Made by a program: the position numbers and the translations under genes. A stretch of DNA of 27,252 nt from Burkholderiales bacterium (GTDB taxonomy: Bacteria > Pseudomonadota > Gammaproteobacteria > Burkholderiales > Usitatibacteraceae): assembly GCA_014378085.1 (NCBI GenBank), contig JACMOJ010000458.1, forward strand, positions 1-27,252. Reading direction: 5' to 3'. The notes under the pieces are model-generated. The model saw nothing but the letters and a program-made list of their open reading frames with translations. It was not told the origin of the DNA and searched no databases. Shown one piece after another: positions 16,066-24,511 of this stretch (the stretch's first letter is position 1; each line of letters opens with the position of its first letter).

Positions 16066-17190
16066 ATGTCGATTTCCTCGACAAAAGAGTTAATCGAAGA
16101 CATCCGCCTAGGCAAGATGGTGGTGTTGGTCGATGCGGAAGACCGTGAAAACGAGGGCGATCTTGTCATGGCCGCTGACTTTGTGACGCCTGAGGCGATC
16201 AACTTCATGGCTAAGCATGCGCGCGGACTCATCTGCATGCCGATCACTGAAGAGCACGCCACACGACTAAACTTGCCGCCGATGGTGGCGGACAACCGCA
16301 CCTCGCATGGCACTGCGTTCACCGTTTCCATCGAAGCGGCGAGTGGGGTAACCACGGGTATCTCGGCCGCCGATCGCGCGCGCACGGTGCAAGCGGCTGC
16401 GGCGCGTCACGCGAAGGCAGAAGACATCGTGCAGCCGGGACATATTTTTCCGCTGACGGCTAAAAACGGTGGGGTGTTGATGCGCGCGGGGCACACCGAA
16501 GCGGCGTGTGATCTATCGACCTTGGCCGGTTTATCTGCTGCTGGCGTAATTTGTGAAATTCTTAATGAAGACGGCAGCATGGCGCGCCTGCCGGATTTGA
16601 TTCCGTTCGCAAAAACACATGGGCTCAAGATCGGCACCATTGCCGATTTGATCCGTCACCGATCGGTCACCGAAACGTTGGTGGAGCGGGTGGCGGTACG
16701 CGAAGTGTCGACGCCGTATGGGCCATTCCGGCTACATTTGTTTCGCGACAAGACCGCCAATGAAGTTCACATGGCCCTGACCCGTGGCGAGCTGCGGCCC
16801 GATGTACCGGCGCTAACACGTGTGCACGAACCGTTTATCGGCGCGGATTTTTTTGAGTTCGATAGTGGTCGTCACGCTTACTCTGTTAGTGAAGCGATGC
16901 GTATGATCGCAACCGAGGGAGCCGGCGTCATCGTTTTGTTGCGCCGCGAGGAAACCTCGCAAGAAATCCTTGATCGATTTACGTTAACGGCGGCTGAGGC
17001 GAAAGCGAGGCGCTCTCACAAATGGGATCCGCGCATGCACGGCATTGGCGCACAGATTCTGCGCGAATTGAATGTGAGCAAGATGCGGGTGTTGTCTTGG
17101 CCCAAGAATATCCCAAGCATGTCGGGCTTTGATCTTGAAGTGGTGGAGTATCTGCCGCCTAACCAAGATCGTAAATTAAAGGTGGTATGA
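16066..17190 (+). CDS. ribBA: 3,4-dihydroxy-2-butanone-4-phosphate synthase with degenerate GTP cyclohydrolase II-like domain (RibBA/RibBX type)
   Basis: The N-terminal domain (about 1-205) is an intact DHBP synthase: [16 protein letters not shown] holds the acidic metal site, [10 protein letters not shown] and [10 protein letters not shown] the other active-site residues. The C-terminal domain (about 205-374) has the GTP cyclohydrolase II fold sequence but lacks the three zinc cysteines of the CLTGD...RCDC motif. At that place it reads [17 protein letters not shown]. It is therefore probably inactive as a cyclohydrolase, as described for RibBX hybrids in other proteobacteria, and a separate RibA is expected elsewhere in the genome. 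The start at 16066 is supported by CGGAG six bases before the ATG; a TTG at 16006 is rejected. The stop overlaps the ribH start (ATGA). Confidence 0.93.
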   Translation: MSISSTKELIEDIRLGKMVVLVDAEDRENEGDLVMAADFVTPEAINFMAKHARGLICMPITEEHATRLNLPPMVADNRTSHGTAFTVSIEAASGVTTGISAADRARTVQAAAARHAKAEDIVQPGHIFPLTAKNGGVLMRAGHTEAACDLSTLAGLSAAGVICEILNEDGSMARLPDLIPFAKTHGLKIGTIADLIRHRSVTETLVERVAVREVSTPYGPFRLHLFRDKTANEVHMALTRGELRPDVPALTRVHEPFIGADFFEFDSGRHAYSVSEAMRMIATEGAGVIVLLRREETSQEILDRFTLTAAEAKARRSHKWDPRMHGIGAQILRELNVSKMRVLSWPKNIPSMSGFDLEVVEYLPPNQDRKLKVV

Positions 17191-17684
17191 ATAACATTGC
17201 TTTGAAAGACCCGCTCGATGGTCGCGGGTTATGTATCGGCCTCGTACAGAGCCGGTTCAACGAACCGATCGTAAATCAAATGGTTGCCGCTTGTTTAAAA
17301 GAACTCACCTCCCTCGGTGTTGAACTCGCGAATGTTGATACCGCGAGCGTGCCGGGTGCGCTGGAGATACCGTTGGTGCTTCAAAGCATGGCGCTGACGG
17401 GTCGGTACGACGCGCTGGTTGCAATCGGTGCAGTGATTCGTGGTGAGACTTATCATTTTGAAGTGGTTTCAAACGAAGCGTGTCGCGGTGTTTCGGAAGT
17501 GGCGCTTCACACTGGCGTGCCGATTGCGAACGGCATTTTGACCACTAACAGCGATGAACAAGCCCTAGCACGAGTTGACGAGAAGGGTGCCGATTGCGCA
17601 CGTGTGGCGGTAGAGATGGCGCGTCTGATTAAGTCCGTCACTAGCGGTACAGACCGATTGCGGCAAGCGAAGGAATTAGCATGA
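17187..17684 (+). CDS. ribH: 6,7-dimethyl-8-ribityllumazine synthase
   Basis: Condenses the RibD product with dihydroxybutanone phosphate to make the lumazine precursor of riboflavin. The 165-residue protein has [20 protein letters not shown] and the catalytic region [17 protein letters not shown], all family signatures. It overlaps ribBA by 4 bases and nusB by 4 bases, so all three are translationally coupled. A functional protein would assemble into an icosahedral or pentameric shell. Confidence 0.96.
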   Translation: MNNIALKDPLDGRGLCIGLVQSRFNEPIVNQMVAACLKELTSLGVELANVDTASVPGALEIPLVLQSMALTGRYDALVAIGAVIRGETYHFEVVSNEACRGVSEVALHTGVPIANGILTTNSDEQALARVDEKGADCARVAVEMARLIKSVTSGTDRLRQAKELA

Positions 17685-18151
17685 AATCCCCGCGACGGCG
17701 TTCACGTGAATTTGCCCTTCAAGCGATCTACCAGTGGCTGTTGGCGCAGCATTCCACGCATGAAATTGAGCAGCAATACAAGACCGCTGAGGGTTTTGAC
17801 AAAGCTGATGCCGCGTTGTTTAAGACGCTGATTGTCGGCGTTGTGCAAAACGCCGAGGCGCTATCGATGGCAATGACGCCGCATCTGGACCGGCCGTGGG
17901 CCGAAGTGAGTCCGGTAGAGAAAGCCGTGCTGCTGATCGCCGGATTCGAACTCATTCACATGCCGGAAACGCCTTACCGCGTCATCATCAACGAGGCAAT
18001 CGAGCTAGCCAAATCCTTTGGCGGTACCGATGGGCACAAGTACGTGAATGGTGTGCTCGACAAGTTAGCGGCCATCAATCGTGCGGAAGAGATGGCCGCG
18101 CCTGCTCCTATAAAGCGCGCGGCGAAGCCGCCCGCGGCAAAACGCCGGTAA
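17681..18151 (+). CDS. nusB: Transcription antitermination protein NusB
   Basis: All-helical RNA-binding factor that joins NusE on the boxA element of rRNA operons. The N-terminal [17 protein letters not shown] and the C-terminal [33 protein letters not shown] are diagnostic. After the usual end, about 18 residues rich in Ala, Lys, Pro and Arg form a basic tail, which is common in betaproteobacterial NusB. ATGA overlap with ribH is the classic ribH-nusB arrangement. Confidence 0.95.
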   Translation: MKSPRRRSREFALQAIYQWLLAQHSTHEIEQQYKTAEGFDKADAALFKTLIVGVVQNAEALSMAMTPHLDRPWAEVSPVEKAVLLIAGFELIHMPETPYRVIINEAIELAKSFGGTDGHKYVNGVLDKLAAINRAEEMAAPAPIKRAAKPPAAKRR

Positions 18152-18170
18152 CCCCGCAGAATCCCGAAAC

Positions 18171-19130
18171 GTGACAACAGAATTCGGGCTGATTGCCAAG
18201 TACTTTACGCGGCCGCCAAAACGCGCGTTGCTCGGTGTGGGTGACGATTGCGCGTTGTTGCCGCCCTCGAGTACCTGCACGGCGATTTCAACCGATACGC
18301 TAGTTGAAGGAATCCATTTTTTTGCCGACGTTGATCCAGCGACGCTAGGACATAAAGCGCTGGCGGTCAATCTCTCGGATCTTGCTGCGATGGGCGCGAA
18401 CCCGCGTTTTTTTACCCTCGCACTTACCATCTCCGACGTCGATGATGATTGGCTGAGGCCCTTTGCAGACGGCATGTTTGCGCTGGCGGATCAATTCGAT
18501 ATCGAGTTGGTGGGCGGCGACACCACACGCGGCCCGTTGTCGATTACCATCACAGCGCTCGGAGAGGTAAACGCCACAACCGCATTGCGCCGTGATCGCG
18601 CGAATTCAGGGGACGATATTTGGGTGTCTGGAACGATTGGCGGTGCGGCACTCGCGCTGAGACAGCTGCTCGCGTCAGGAGCAACAGCATCCATCGATTC
18701 GGGCCTACGCAAACGGCTCGAGATGCCGCAACCTCGCGTGCTGTTAGGCAGAGCTCTCACCTCAATTGCGCACGCCGCCATTGACCTCTCCGATGGGCTT
18801 GTGGCAGATCTCGCGCATATCGCTAAACAATCTGCGTTAACCGCAACAATCGAATGGTCGATGCTGCCCATTCACCCCGCGCTCAATGCAGAGGACGTAG
18901 TGATGCAGCAGGCATGTGTGCTGGCCGGTGGTGACGATTACGAGCTGTGCTTTGCCGCGTCAGTCGGCCACCGTGATGCGATTCAGCAGCTAGCTGAAAC
19001 GCTTGGCCTAGCGCTGACCCGCATCGGAACGTTCACGACTGGTTCGGCACAGGTTCGCGTTATCAATCATGATGGTGCTGAACTGGTGCTCAATGCTTCA
19101 GGCTTCGACCACTTTGCAAATCAACCATAA
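18171..19130 (+). CDS. thiL: Thiamine-monophosphate kinase
   Basis: Phosphorylates thiamine monophosphate to the active cofactor thiamine diphosphate. The 319-residue protein starts with TEFGLIAKYF, then GVGDDCALL and STDTLVEGIHFF carry metal-binding aspartates. HKALAVNLSDLAAMGANPRFF, ELVGGDTTRG and AAIDLSDGLVADLAHIA are the remaining family blocks, in order. The GTG at 18171 gives the standard N-terminus. The gene is 19 bases downstream of nusB and 18 upstream of pgpA, the common nusB-thiL-pgpA order. Confidence 0.95.
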   Translation: MTTEFGLIAKYFTRPPKRALLGVGDDCALLPPSSTCTAISTDTLVEGIHFFADVDPATLGHKALAVNLSDLAAMGANPRFFTLALTISDVDDDWLRPFADGMFALADQFDIELVGGDTTRGPLSITITALGEVNATTALRRDRANSGDDIWVSGTIGGAALALRQLLASGATASIDSGLRKRLEMPQPRVLLGRALTSIAHAAIDLSDGLVADLAHIAKQSALTATIEWSMLPIHPALNAEDVVMQQACVLAGGDDYELCFAASVGHRDAIQQLAETLGLALTRIGTFTTGSAQVRVINHDGAELVLNASGFDHFANQP

Positions 19131-19148
19131 ACGCTTGCCACGACCAGA

Positions 19149-19649
19149 ATGAAACCAGATTTCAAATTTCTCATCGCTCACCCGGCACATTTTATTGCGC
19201 TTGGCTTTGGTACCGGTCTCGCACCAAAAGCGCCGGGGACCGTTGGAACCGCTGTCGCAATCCCAATTTACTTTGCGTGTAATGCGATCGGTGGTGCCTA
19301 CCTCGTGGCCACCATGGTGACCGTGTTGTTTGTGTTGGGCGTTTGGGCGAGTGCGAGGACCGGCAAGGCGCTCGGCGTGTCAGATCATGGCGGCATCGTG
19401 ATCGATGAAATTGCCGCGTTTTTGCTGGTGCTCGCGTTTGTGCCAAGTGGTCCCTCAACTTACCTTTGGGTAGCCACCGCCTTTGTTGTCTTTCGCGTGT
19501 TTGATATCACCAAGCCATGGCCGATTGGGCTGGCGGATCGCACCATCAAAGGCGGCTTTGGCGTCATGTTTGACGATCTGCTGGCGGCCTTGGCCACCAT
19601 TGTCTTTGTGCTGACAATTCGTGCCATGAGTGTTGGATCGCTTAGCTGA
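19149..19649 (+). CDS. pgpA: Phosphatidylglycerophosphatase A
   Basis: Inner-membrane enzyme that dephosphorylates phosphatidylglycerophosphate to phosphatidylglycerol. The 166-residue protein has GFGTGLAPKAPGTVGT at the N-terminus, HGGIVIDEIAAF in the middle and FDITKPWPIGLADRTIKGGFGVMFDDLLAA, all strong family motifs with the acidic catalytic residues. Several hydrophobic segments fit its membrane location. Its stop shares one base with the ATG of the next gene (TGATG). Confidence 0.95.
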   Translation: MKPDFKFLIAHPAHFIALGFGTGLAPKAPGTVGTAVAIPIYFACNAIGGAYLVATMVTVLFVLGVWASARTGKALGVSDHGGIVIDEIAAFLLVLAFVPSGPSTYLWVATAFVVFRVFDITKPWPIGLADRTIKGGFGVMFDDLLAALATIVFVLTIRAMSVGSLS

Positions 19650-20398
19650 TGCGCTGGCCATACCCGAAGCTCTTTGCACACCGCGGCGGCGGCAGGCTGG
19701 CGCCGGAGAACACTTTGGCCGGGATGCGGCAGGCAAAAGGGTTAGGTTTTAAGGCGGTCGAGTTCGACGTGAAACTGTCTGCCGATGGCGTGGCGATGTT
19801 GATGCACGATGACACGCTCGAGCGAACCACCAACGGCGTTGGCGTGTTCCGCGACAAGTCGGCGGCAGACTTGGCAATGCTCGATGCCGGGGCGTGGAAA
19901 GGCGCTAATTTTTTCGGCGAGCCAATCCCTCTTCTTCACGACGTCATGTCGTACTTGAACGCGCAGCATATGCTTGCCAACATTGAGATCAAGCCGTGCT
20001 TAGGTCGTGAAGGTGAAACTGGGCGCATCGTGGCAAAACTCGCGCGCCAACTTGCGATTGGTACATATCTCCCTCTCATCTCGTCGTTCAGCGTGGCCGC
20101 GCTGACCGCCGCTGCCGAAACCGCGCCAGACTTACCACGCGCGTTATTGGTGGAGCGCTTTGATCTTAGTGTGTTGGATGTCGCGCGTCGGCTGGGTTGT
20201 GTGAGCGTGAATTGTCCGTGGCGCGACATCAATCGGCCGATGTTGAGCCAGTTACACGTGGAGGGTTTGCGCGTCATGGCGTTCACCATCAACGACCCCG
20301 CAGTCGCGGAGTCACTGTTGACGCTGAGGCTAGATGGTTTCTTCACTGACGCGCTCGACGACATGGCGGTGGCCTTTCCGACGCTCACGGCGGGGTAG
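19649..20398 (+). CDS. ugpQ: Glycerophosphodiester phosphodiesterase
   Basis: Cytosolic enzyme (no signal peptide) hydrolysing glycerophosphodiesters to glycerol-3-phosphate and an alcohol. HRGGGRLAPENTLAGM holds the catalytic His, EFDVKLSADGVAMLMHDDTLERTTNG the metal-binding Glu/Asp and the second His, and NIEIKPC the third acidic site. Length 249 fits the UgpQ-like branch. Its one-base overlap with pgpA places it at the end of the phospholipid part of the operon. No ugp transporter genes are near, so the gene symbol is by family rather than by context. Confidence 0.9.
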   Translation: MRWPYPKLFAHRGGGRLAPENTLAGMRQAKGLGFKAVEFDVKLSADGVAMLMHDDTLERTTNGVGVFRDKSAADLAMLDAGAWKGANFFGEPIPLLHDVMSYLNAQHMLANIEIKPCLGREGETGRIVAKLARQLAIGTYLPLISSFSVAALTAAAETAPDLPRALLVERFDLSVLDVARRLGCVSVNCPWRDINRPMLSQLHVEGLRVMAFTINDPAVAESLLTLRLDGFFTDALDDMAVAFPTLTAG

Positions 20399-21109
20399 GC
20401 GTCAGCCGAGAGCCTTTACGCATTACCGTGATAACCGTCCGCTTGCCAGTTTGATTCAGGACACGGACGTGGCTGGAATTTGTTGTCTGCGCATCTAAAA
20501 CTGAGCAGAATCGATACGCAGTTCGGCAAAGGGCCGAACGTCCTCAATCGGCTGAAAATCGGCTTGATCCGCCAGCAGCCAAATGGCGTGCGCCCCGTGA
20601 TCATCGATTGTTGTCCGCTGCTCGGCGTGATGTCCCTGTCCGCCATTTTTGAGGCAGACAAAGTACTGGTAACACGTCTCCGCAGATTGTTTGTCCGTGA
20701 AGGGCGCGATACAGGTAGAAAAGACGCTGAACGCATTAGGCCCGGTGCTAAAAAAGCGCATCTAACGACGCTACGTCATCCCCCGTTTTGATCACCGCCG
20801 CAAAATGTCTTGGGATATCTACAACAGCTTCCGCGAAAAATCTTGGCGCAGATGTTTGTGAAACTAGAATCGCCGAAAGTGTGTCGAAGGTCGGTGTTCA
20901 TAGATTCGGTTTGGATGAGTTCCGAAACTGGCTTCAGACCTTTCGCTGGCTAAATGGCTGCATCGTGGAAGGCCTCTAACCTAATTTGCGGATCGCTAAT
21001 GGTCGGAGTCGCGGTATTTTCATTTGATTCAAGGTCTTCGCATATAAAGTGAGAGCTGCCCCGGGACATGCCGCAACAGGGCGTTTGATCGGGCAGACCC
21101 TTACGGCCA
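20399..21109. other. 711-base low-coding gap after the rib-nusB-thiL operon
   Basis: Nothing in this stretch is recognised with confidence. Several overlapping short frames exist on both strands, of which only the minus-strand frame 20495-20761 has protein-like composition. No tRNA, intrinsic terminator or insertion-sequence end was seen. The region may be an eroded gene. Confidence 0.5.
20495..20761 (-). CDS. Hypothetical protein, 88 residues, possibly a gene remnant
   Basis: Unrecognised frame with an ATG start. Third codon positions are moderately GC-rich and the protein is rich in charged and aromatic residues, with stretches such as GGQGHHAEQRTTIDDHGAHA and WLLADQADFQP that look like genuine protein rather than a random frame. 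There are four cysteines spread through the N-terminal half. No Shine-Dalgarno precedes the ATG, and no neighbour shares its strand closely. It could be a small gene or the decayed end of a larger one. Overlapping frames on the plus strand (20480-20791) and minus strand (20416-20736) have poorer composition. Confidence 0.3.
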   Translation of the reverse strand: MRFFSTGPNAFSVFSTCIAPFTDKQSAETCYQYFVCLKNGGQGHHAEQRTTIDDHGAHAIWLLADQADFQPIEDVRPFAELRIDSAQF

Positions 21110-21361
21110 CTACTTCTTCTCTTGCTCCACGATGAGCGAAATGACGCGCTCTAAATCGGTTCCTTCACCCCGCGCCAGTTCATCAATCATCCGCATTTCT
21201 ACGATAGTGCAATGGTGGTACGTCTTGCGGAGCTTTTCTTCCGCCGCCGCTTGAGCGAGCGCGTGTACCACCAGATGATCAACCGTGGTGCCTGCGCGGG
21301 TTTGAATTTTGAAGCCGAACCTTTGCACGGCGTGACCAAACCGCGTCGTTCTTGTGACCAT
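21110..21361 (-). CDS. Conserved small hypothetical protein divergent from oxyR
   Basis: An 83-residue soluble protein. The core GFKIQTRAGTTVDHLVVHALAQAAAEEKLRKTYHHCTIVE resembles a small betaproteobacterial hypothetical family with a conserved beginning (GFKIQTR) and end (KLRxxYHHC). I recall the pattern but know no function. It has a single Cys after the His pair. I chose the ATG at 21361; a start at 21385 adds eight unconserved residues. The gene is divergent from oxyR across about 90 bases that contain an ATAG-N7-CTAT element, so OxyR may influence it. A redox or metal role for the HHC motif is only a guess. Confidence 0.65.
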   Translation of the reverse strand: MVTRTTRFGHAVQRFGFKIQTRAGTTVDHLVVHALAQAAAEEKLRKTYHHCTIVEMRMIDELARGEGTDLERVISLIVEQEKK

Positions 21362-21413
21362 ACCGCGTCGCTCGTGTCGACCCATGCCGATCTGTCCAGC
21401 CGTACGCCGGGTG

Positions 21414-21428
21414 ATAGCATTTGCCTAT
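21414..21428. promoter_or_regulatory. Candidate OxyR half-site (ATAG-N7-CTAT)
   Basis: ATAG at 21414-21417 and CTAT at 21425-21428 are separated by 7 bases, the dyad of an OxyR half-site. A full OxyR site has two such units; the second is not evident (TCCA stands where ATAG is expected 7 bases on). The element is 25 bases upstream of the oxyR GTG start, where OxyR and other LysR proteins usually autorepress. Confidence 0.5.
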
Positions 21429-21453
21429 TGATTAATCCATATGGAGTCTCGAC

Positions 21454-22371
21454 GTGAATCTTCGTGACCTACGGTATCTCGTGGCGCTTGCTGACCACAA
21501 ACATTTTGGCCGCGCCGCCGCAGCGAGTTTTGTGTCGCAACCTACGCTTTCCACGCAGCTAAAAAAATTCGAAGAAGAACTGGGTGTTTCGCTAATTGAG
21601 CGTAACCCGCGCAACGTCATGTTGACGGCAGTTGGCGAGGCTGTGGTGGCACGCGCAAGGGCGATGTTGCGTGAGGCCGATGAAATCCGTGCCATTGCGC
21701 GGCGCTCGAAAGATCCGGAATCGGGCTTGTTAAAGCTGGGGATTTTTCCGACGCTCGGACCCTATTTGCTTCCGCACATTATCCCGGCGATGGTCAGTCG
21801 TTATCCGAAGCTCGAACTGATTTTGGTCGAAGAAAAAACTGAAGTAATCCTGCGCATGCTGCACGATGGTGAACTCGATTGTGGCGTGTTGGCCATGCCC
21901 ATTCCAGAGGACAACCTACATGTCGAATTTTTATTTGAAGAAGATTTTGTTCTCGCCGTGCCTAAGTTGCATCCGATGGCCAAGCAAAAGAAAGCAAAGC
22001 TCGCGGATCTGGCGAACGAAAAACTGTTGTTGTTGGATGACGGTCATTGCCTGCGAGATCAGGCGTTGGAAGTGTGTCAAATGGCCGGTGCCGCTGAGCG
22101 GGGCGGGTTTCGCGCCACCAGTCTGGAAACACTGCGCCATATGGTGGCGGCAAACGCAGGAATAACACTCATGCCGGCGCTTACCGTACATGCGCCGTCG
22201 CCGGTGTCGCCCTCAATACAACTGATTCCATTTGCCAACCCCGCACCACACCGGCGCATCGCCTTAGTATGGCGGCGCACTTCGGCGCTCGCAGCGTTTC
22301 TGCACGCGTTGGTGCCGCTGATCAAAAATGTTCCTGCTGCGTTGCTGCGCGCGCCGAAGGCGGGGCGCTAG
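21454..22371 (+). CDS. oxyR: Hydrogen peroxide-sensing transcriptional regulator OxyR (LysR family)
   Basis: A 305-residue LysR-type regulator. The N-terminal winged helix is MNLRDLRYLVALADHKHFGRAAA followed by SQPTLSTQLKKFEEELG. The redox centre DDGHCLRDQALEVC places cysteines at 199 and 208, the same positions as the peroxide-sensing pair of E. coli OxyR, which forms a disulfide on oxidation. This is strong support for the specific call rather than a generic LysR. A GGAG lies seven bases before the GTG start. It is followed after 27 bases by an MFS transporter on the same strand and is divergent from a small conserved gene. Catalase or peroxiredoxin genes, the usual targets, are not in the window; an exported MsrA is 14 kb away. 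Confidence 0.95.
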   Translation: MNLRDLRYLVALADHKHFGRAAAASFVSQPTLSTQLKKFEEELGVSLIERNPRNVMLTAVGEAVVARARAMLREADEIRAIARRSKDPESGLLKLGIFPTLGPYLLPHIIPAMVSRYPKLELILVEEKTEVILRMLHDGELDCGVLAMPIPEDNLHVEFLFEEDFVLAVPKLHPMAKQKKAKLADLANEKLLLLDDGHCLRDQALEVCQMAGAAERGGFRATSLETLRHMVAANAGITLMPALTVHAPSPVSPSIQLIPFANPAPHRRIALVWRRTSALAAFLHALVPLIKNVPAALLRAPKAGR

Positions 22372-22398
22372 TTTGGCGACACCGTCCAGGGAATCCCA

Positions 22399-23622
22399 AT
22401 GACAGGGTCACGCGCAACTCACTGGCTCATCACGCTAACGGCCGCTGGGGCACTCATGATCACCATGGGCATGCGCCAGTCCACCGGGTTGTTTATCTCC
22501 CCATTGAATACCGCGACCGGTGTTGGCGTCGCCGCAATTAGTCTTTCTATCGCGATTGGGCATTTGGTCTGGGGTCTCATTCAACCGCTCGCCGGGGCAA
22601 TCGCCGATCGTTACGGCCCGGGCCGCGTTATCGCGGTAGGCGCATTGGTGCTCGCCAGTGGCTATGCCATCACCCCATTCATGACATCAAGCATCGGTCT
22701 GACCATCACCATCGGCATTTTGATGGCGGCGGGTGCGGGCATGGGAAGTTTCTCAGTACTGATCGGTGCCGCTTCACGCCACCTTGCGGCAGATAAGCGC
22801 GGCATGGCCTCTGGGGTAATCAACGCCGGTGCCTCGGTAGGGCAGATGGTGTTTGCGCCGATCACGCAGAAATTGATCACTGTTGTTGGCTGGGTAAATG
22901 CGATGTGGGCGCTGGCGCTAGTGTCGCTGTTGACCTTGCCATTAGCGCGCGTGTTGCGTGGCAAGGCGAAGGCTGCATCAGCCGCATCAGGCGTCCCATT
23001 CTCCAATACAAATGACATCGGTTTGCGCGCTGCGGTGACGGACGCGCTCAACAATCGCAGCTTTTTATTACTTAACGCAGGCTTCTTTACTTGCGGTTTT
23101 CATATCGCTTTTTTGGTGACGCATCTGCCGGGAGAGGTGGCCCTGTGTGGTTTGTCGCCGATTGTGGCGAGTTGGTCGCTGGCCATTATCGGCTTGGCCA
23201 ATATTGTCGGCAGCCTGGCGGTCGGTTGGGGTGTCGGGCATTACCGCAGCAAGATGATGCTCTTCTGGATGTACGCCTCGCGCGTGTTATTGATTGCCGT
23301 CTATCTTGCAGCACCAAAAACGGAACTCACCCTTTATTTGTTTGCCGCAGGCCTCGGCCTGACCTGGCTTGCAACAGTGCCGCCAACTGCGGCCTTAGTC
23401 GGCAAGTTGTTTGGCACGCGTTATTTGTCAACGTTGTTTGGGCTCACGCTGCTCTCACACCAAATCGGTGGATTTCTTGGCGCGTGGTTAGGCGGCATCG
23501 CGGTGGTTGAGTGGGGCAGCTACCAAAGCATGTGGGTAGCAGATATGCTGCTCGCCGCGGTGGCAGCCGTCGCGAATTTGCCGATCCGAGAGTCTCACCC
23601 AAATCAGAGAGCTAGCGGGTAA
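22399..23622 (+). CDS. MFS transporter
   Basis: A 407-residue inner-membrane transporter of the major facilitator superfamily with about 12 hydrophobic segments. The loop 2-3 motif appears as AGAIADRYGPGRVIAVGAL, close to the canonical GxLaDrxGrrxxl. The overall pattern (QSTGLFISPLNTATGVG near the start, GASVGQMVFAPITQKLI in TM5) resembles the monocarboxylate/oxalate-type branch of bacterial MFS proteins. AGGGA six bases before the ATG supports the start. It probably shares a transcript with oxyR. Substrate is not predictable. Its end overlaps the EAL gene tail-to-tail by 11 bases. Confidence 0.9.
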   Translation: MTGSRATHWLITLTAAGALMITMGMRQSTGLFISPLNTATGVGVAAISLSIAIGHLVWGLIQPLAGAIADRYGPGRVIAVGALVLASGYAITPFMTSSIGLTITIGILMAAGAGMGSFSVLIGAASRHLAADKRGMASGVINAGASVGQMVFAPITQKLITVVGWVNAMWALALVSLLTLPLARVLRGKAKAASAASGVPFSNTNDIGLRAAVTDALNNRSFLLLNAGFFTCGFHIAFLVTHLPGEVALCGLSPIVASWSLAIIGLANIVGSLAVGWGVGHYRSKMMLFWMYASRVLLIAVYLAAPKTELTLYLFAAGLGLTWLATVPPTAALVGKLFGTRYLSTLFGLTLLSHQIGGFLGAWLGGIAVVEWGSYQSMWVADMLLAAVAAVANLPIRESHPNQRASG

Positions 23623-24511
23623 TTTCTTTTATGCTAACGGCCGGTCCCACTTCCTTCACTTGATCGGCGACGCTTGAGGGCGGCGTTGCGGTCAGGCTGG
23701 CCGTGCGAGGCCAAGCTTGCGGGTCGATCTGTCCCAGCGCTTGAAAAGCTGGGCGGCCAAACAGGTAGCCCTGCATCAGCGATACGCCCGCATGGACAAA
23801 GAAATCGCGCTCGCCCGTCGTTTCAATGCCCTCTACGAGCACCGTTACACCAAGCTCGTTGCAAATGGCGATAATGCCGCGCGCAATGGCTTGCCTGGGA
23901 CGGCTGATGTCAACGCCGCGCACCAGGTCTATGTCGAGCTTAATGATGTCGGGCTGGAAGTCGGCGAGCAGGTTTAGGCCCGCGTAGCCAGCGCCAAAAT
24001 CGTCGATCGCGGTTAAAAAGCCGGTGCGTTTGTACTCGCTTAAGATGTGCGCGAGACGTTTGCCGTCGCTGATCACTTCACCTTCGGTCGCCTCAAAAAT
24101 AATGCGTTGAACAGGAAAGCTGTGGGCACGAGCCGCTTCTAGCGTAGTGCGAATGCAGACTTCGGGCTTGTAAATCGCATTGGGCAGAAAGTTAATCGAC
24201 AAGCGCTCCTGCATGCCAAGTTGCGCCGCGCCCTTGATAGCCTTGACCCGGCAGGCTTGGTCGAAGCGGTAGCGGTTGGTATCGTTTAAGCGCGACAGCA
24301 CCGTATGCGCCGACTCGCCCTCAGGGCCGCGCACCAGCGCCTCTTGCGCGAACACGGTGCGGCTGACGACATCCACGATCGGCTGATAGGCATAGCTAAA
24401 TTTAAAGTCTAGCGCTGCCTCATCATCGCAGCCCGCGCAGGGCGGTGTGATGTGGTGCGGGAGGTCTTGGGAAACGAAATCCGAAGAGGCAATGTTGATG
24501 GTGTTCATCAA
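23612..24511 (-). CDS. EAL-domain cyclic-di-GMP phosphodiesterase
   Basis: A 299-residue soluble protein with a single EAL domain (about 38-270) that would hydrolyse c-di-GMP to pGpG. Catalytic and metal-binding positions appear intact: EAL at 57-59 in QEALVRGP, Asn in SINFLPN, Glu in FEATEGE, the double Asp in AIDDFGAGYAG, Lys in IIKLDIDLV, Glu in LVEGIET and Gln in MQGYLFGRP. No GGDEF, PAS or membrane segment is present. A CxxC (Cys25, Cys28) precedes the domain and may bind metal or sense redox; this is speculation. A strong 11-bp hairpin lies 64 bases upstream of the start. It converges on the MFS gene with an 11-base overlap. Confidence 0.92.
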   Translation of the reverse strand: MMNTINIASSDFVSQDLPHHITPPCAGCDDEAALDFKFSYAYQPIVDVVSRTVFAQEALVRGPEGESAHTVLSRLNDTNRYRFDQACRVKAIKGAAQLGMQERLSINFLPNAIYKPEVCIRTTLEAARAHSFPVQRIIFEATEGEVISDGKRLAHILSEYKRTGFLTAIDDFGAGYAGLNLLADFQPDIIKLDIDLVRGVDISRPRQAIARGIIAICNELGVTVLVEGIETTGERDFFVHAGVSLMQGYLFGRPAFQALGQIDPQAWPRTASLTATPPSSVADQVKEVGPAVSIKEITR

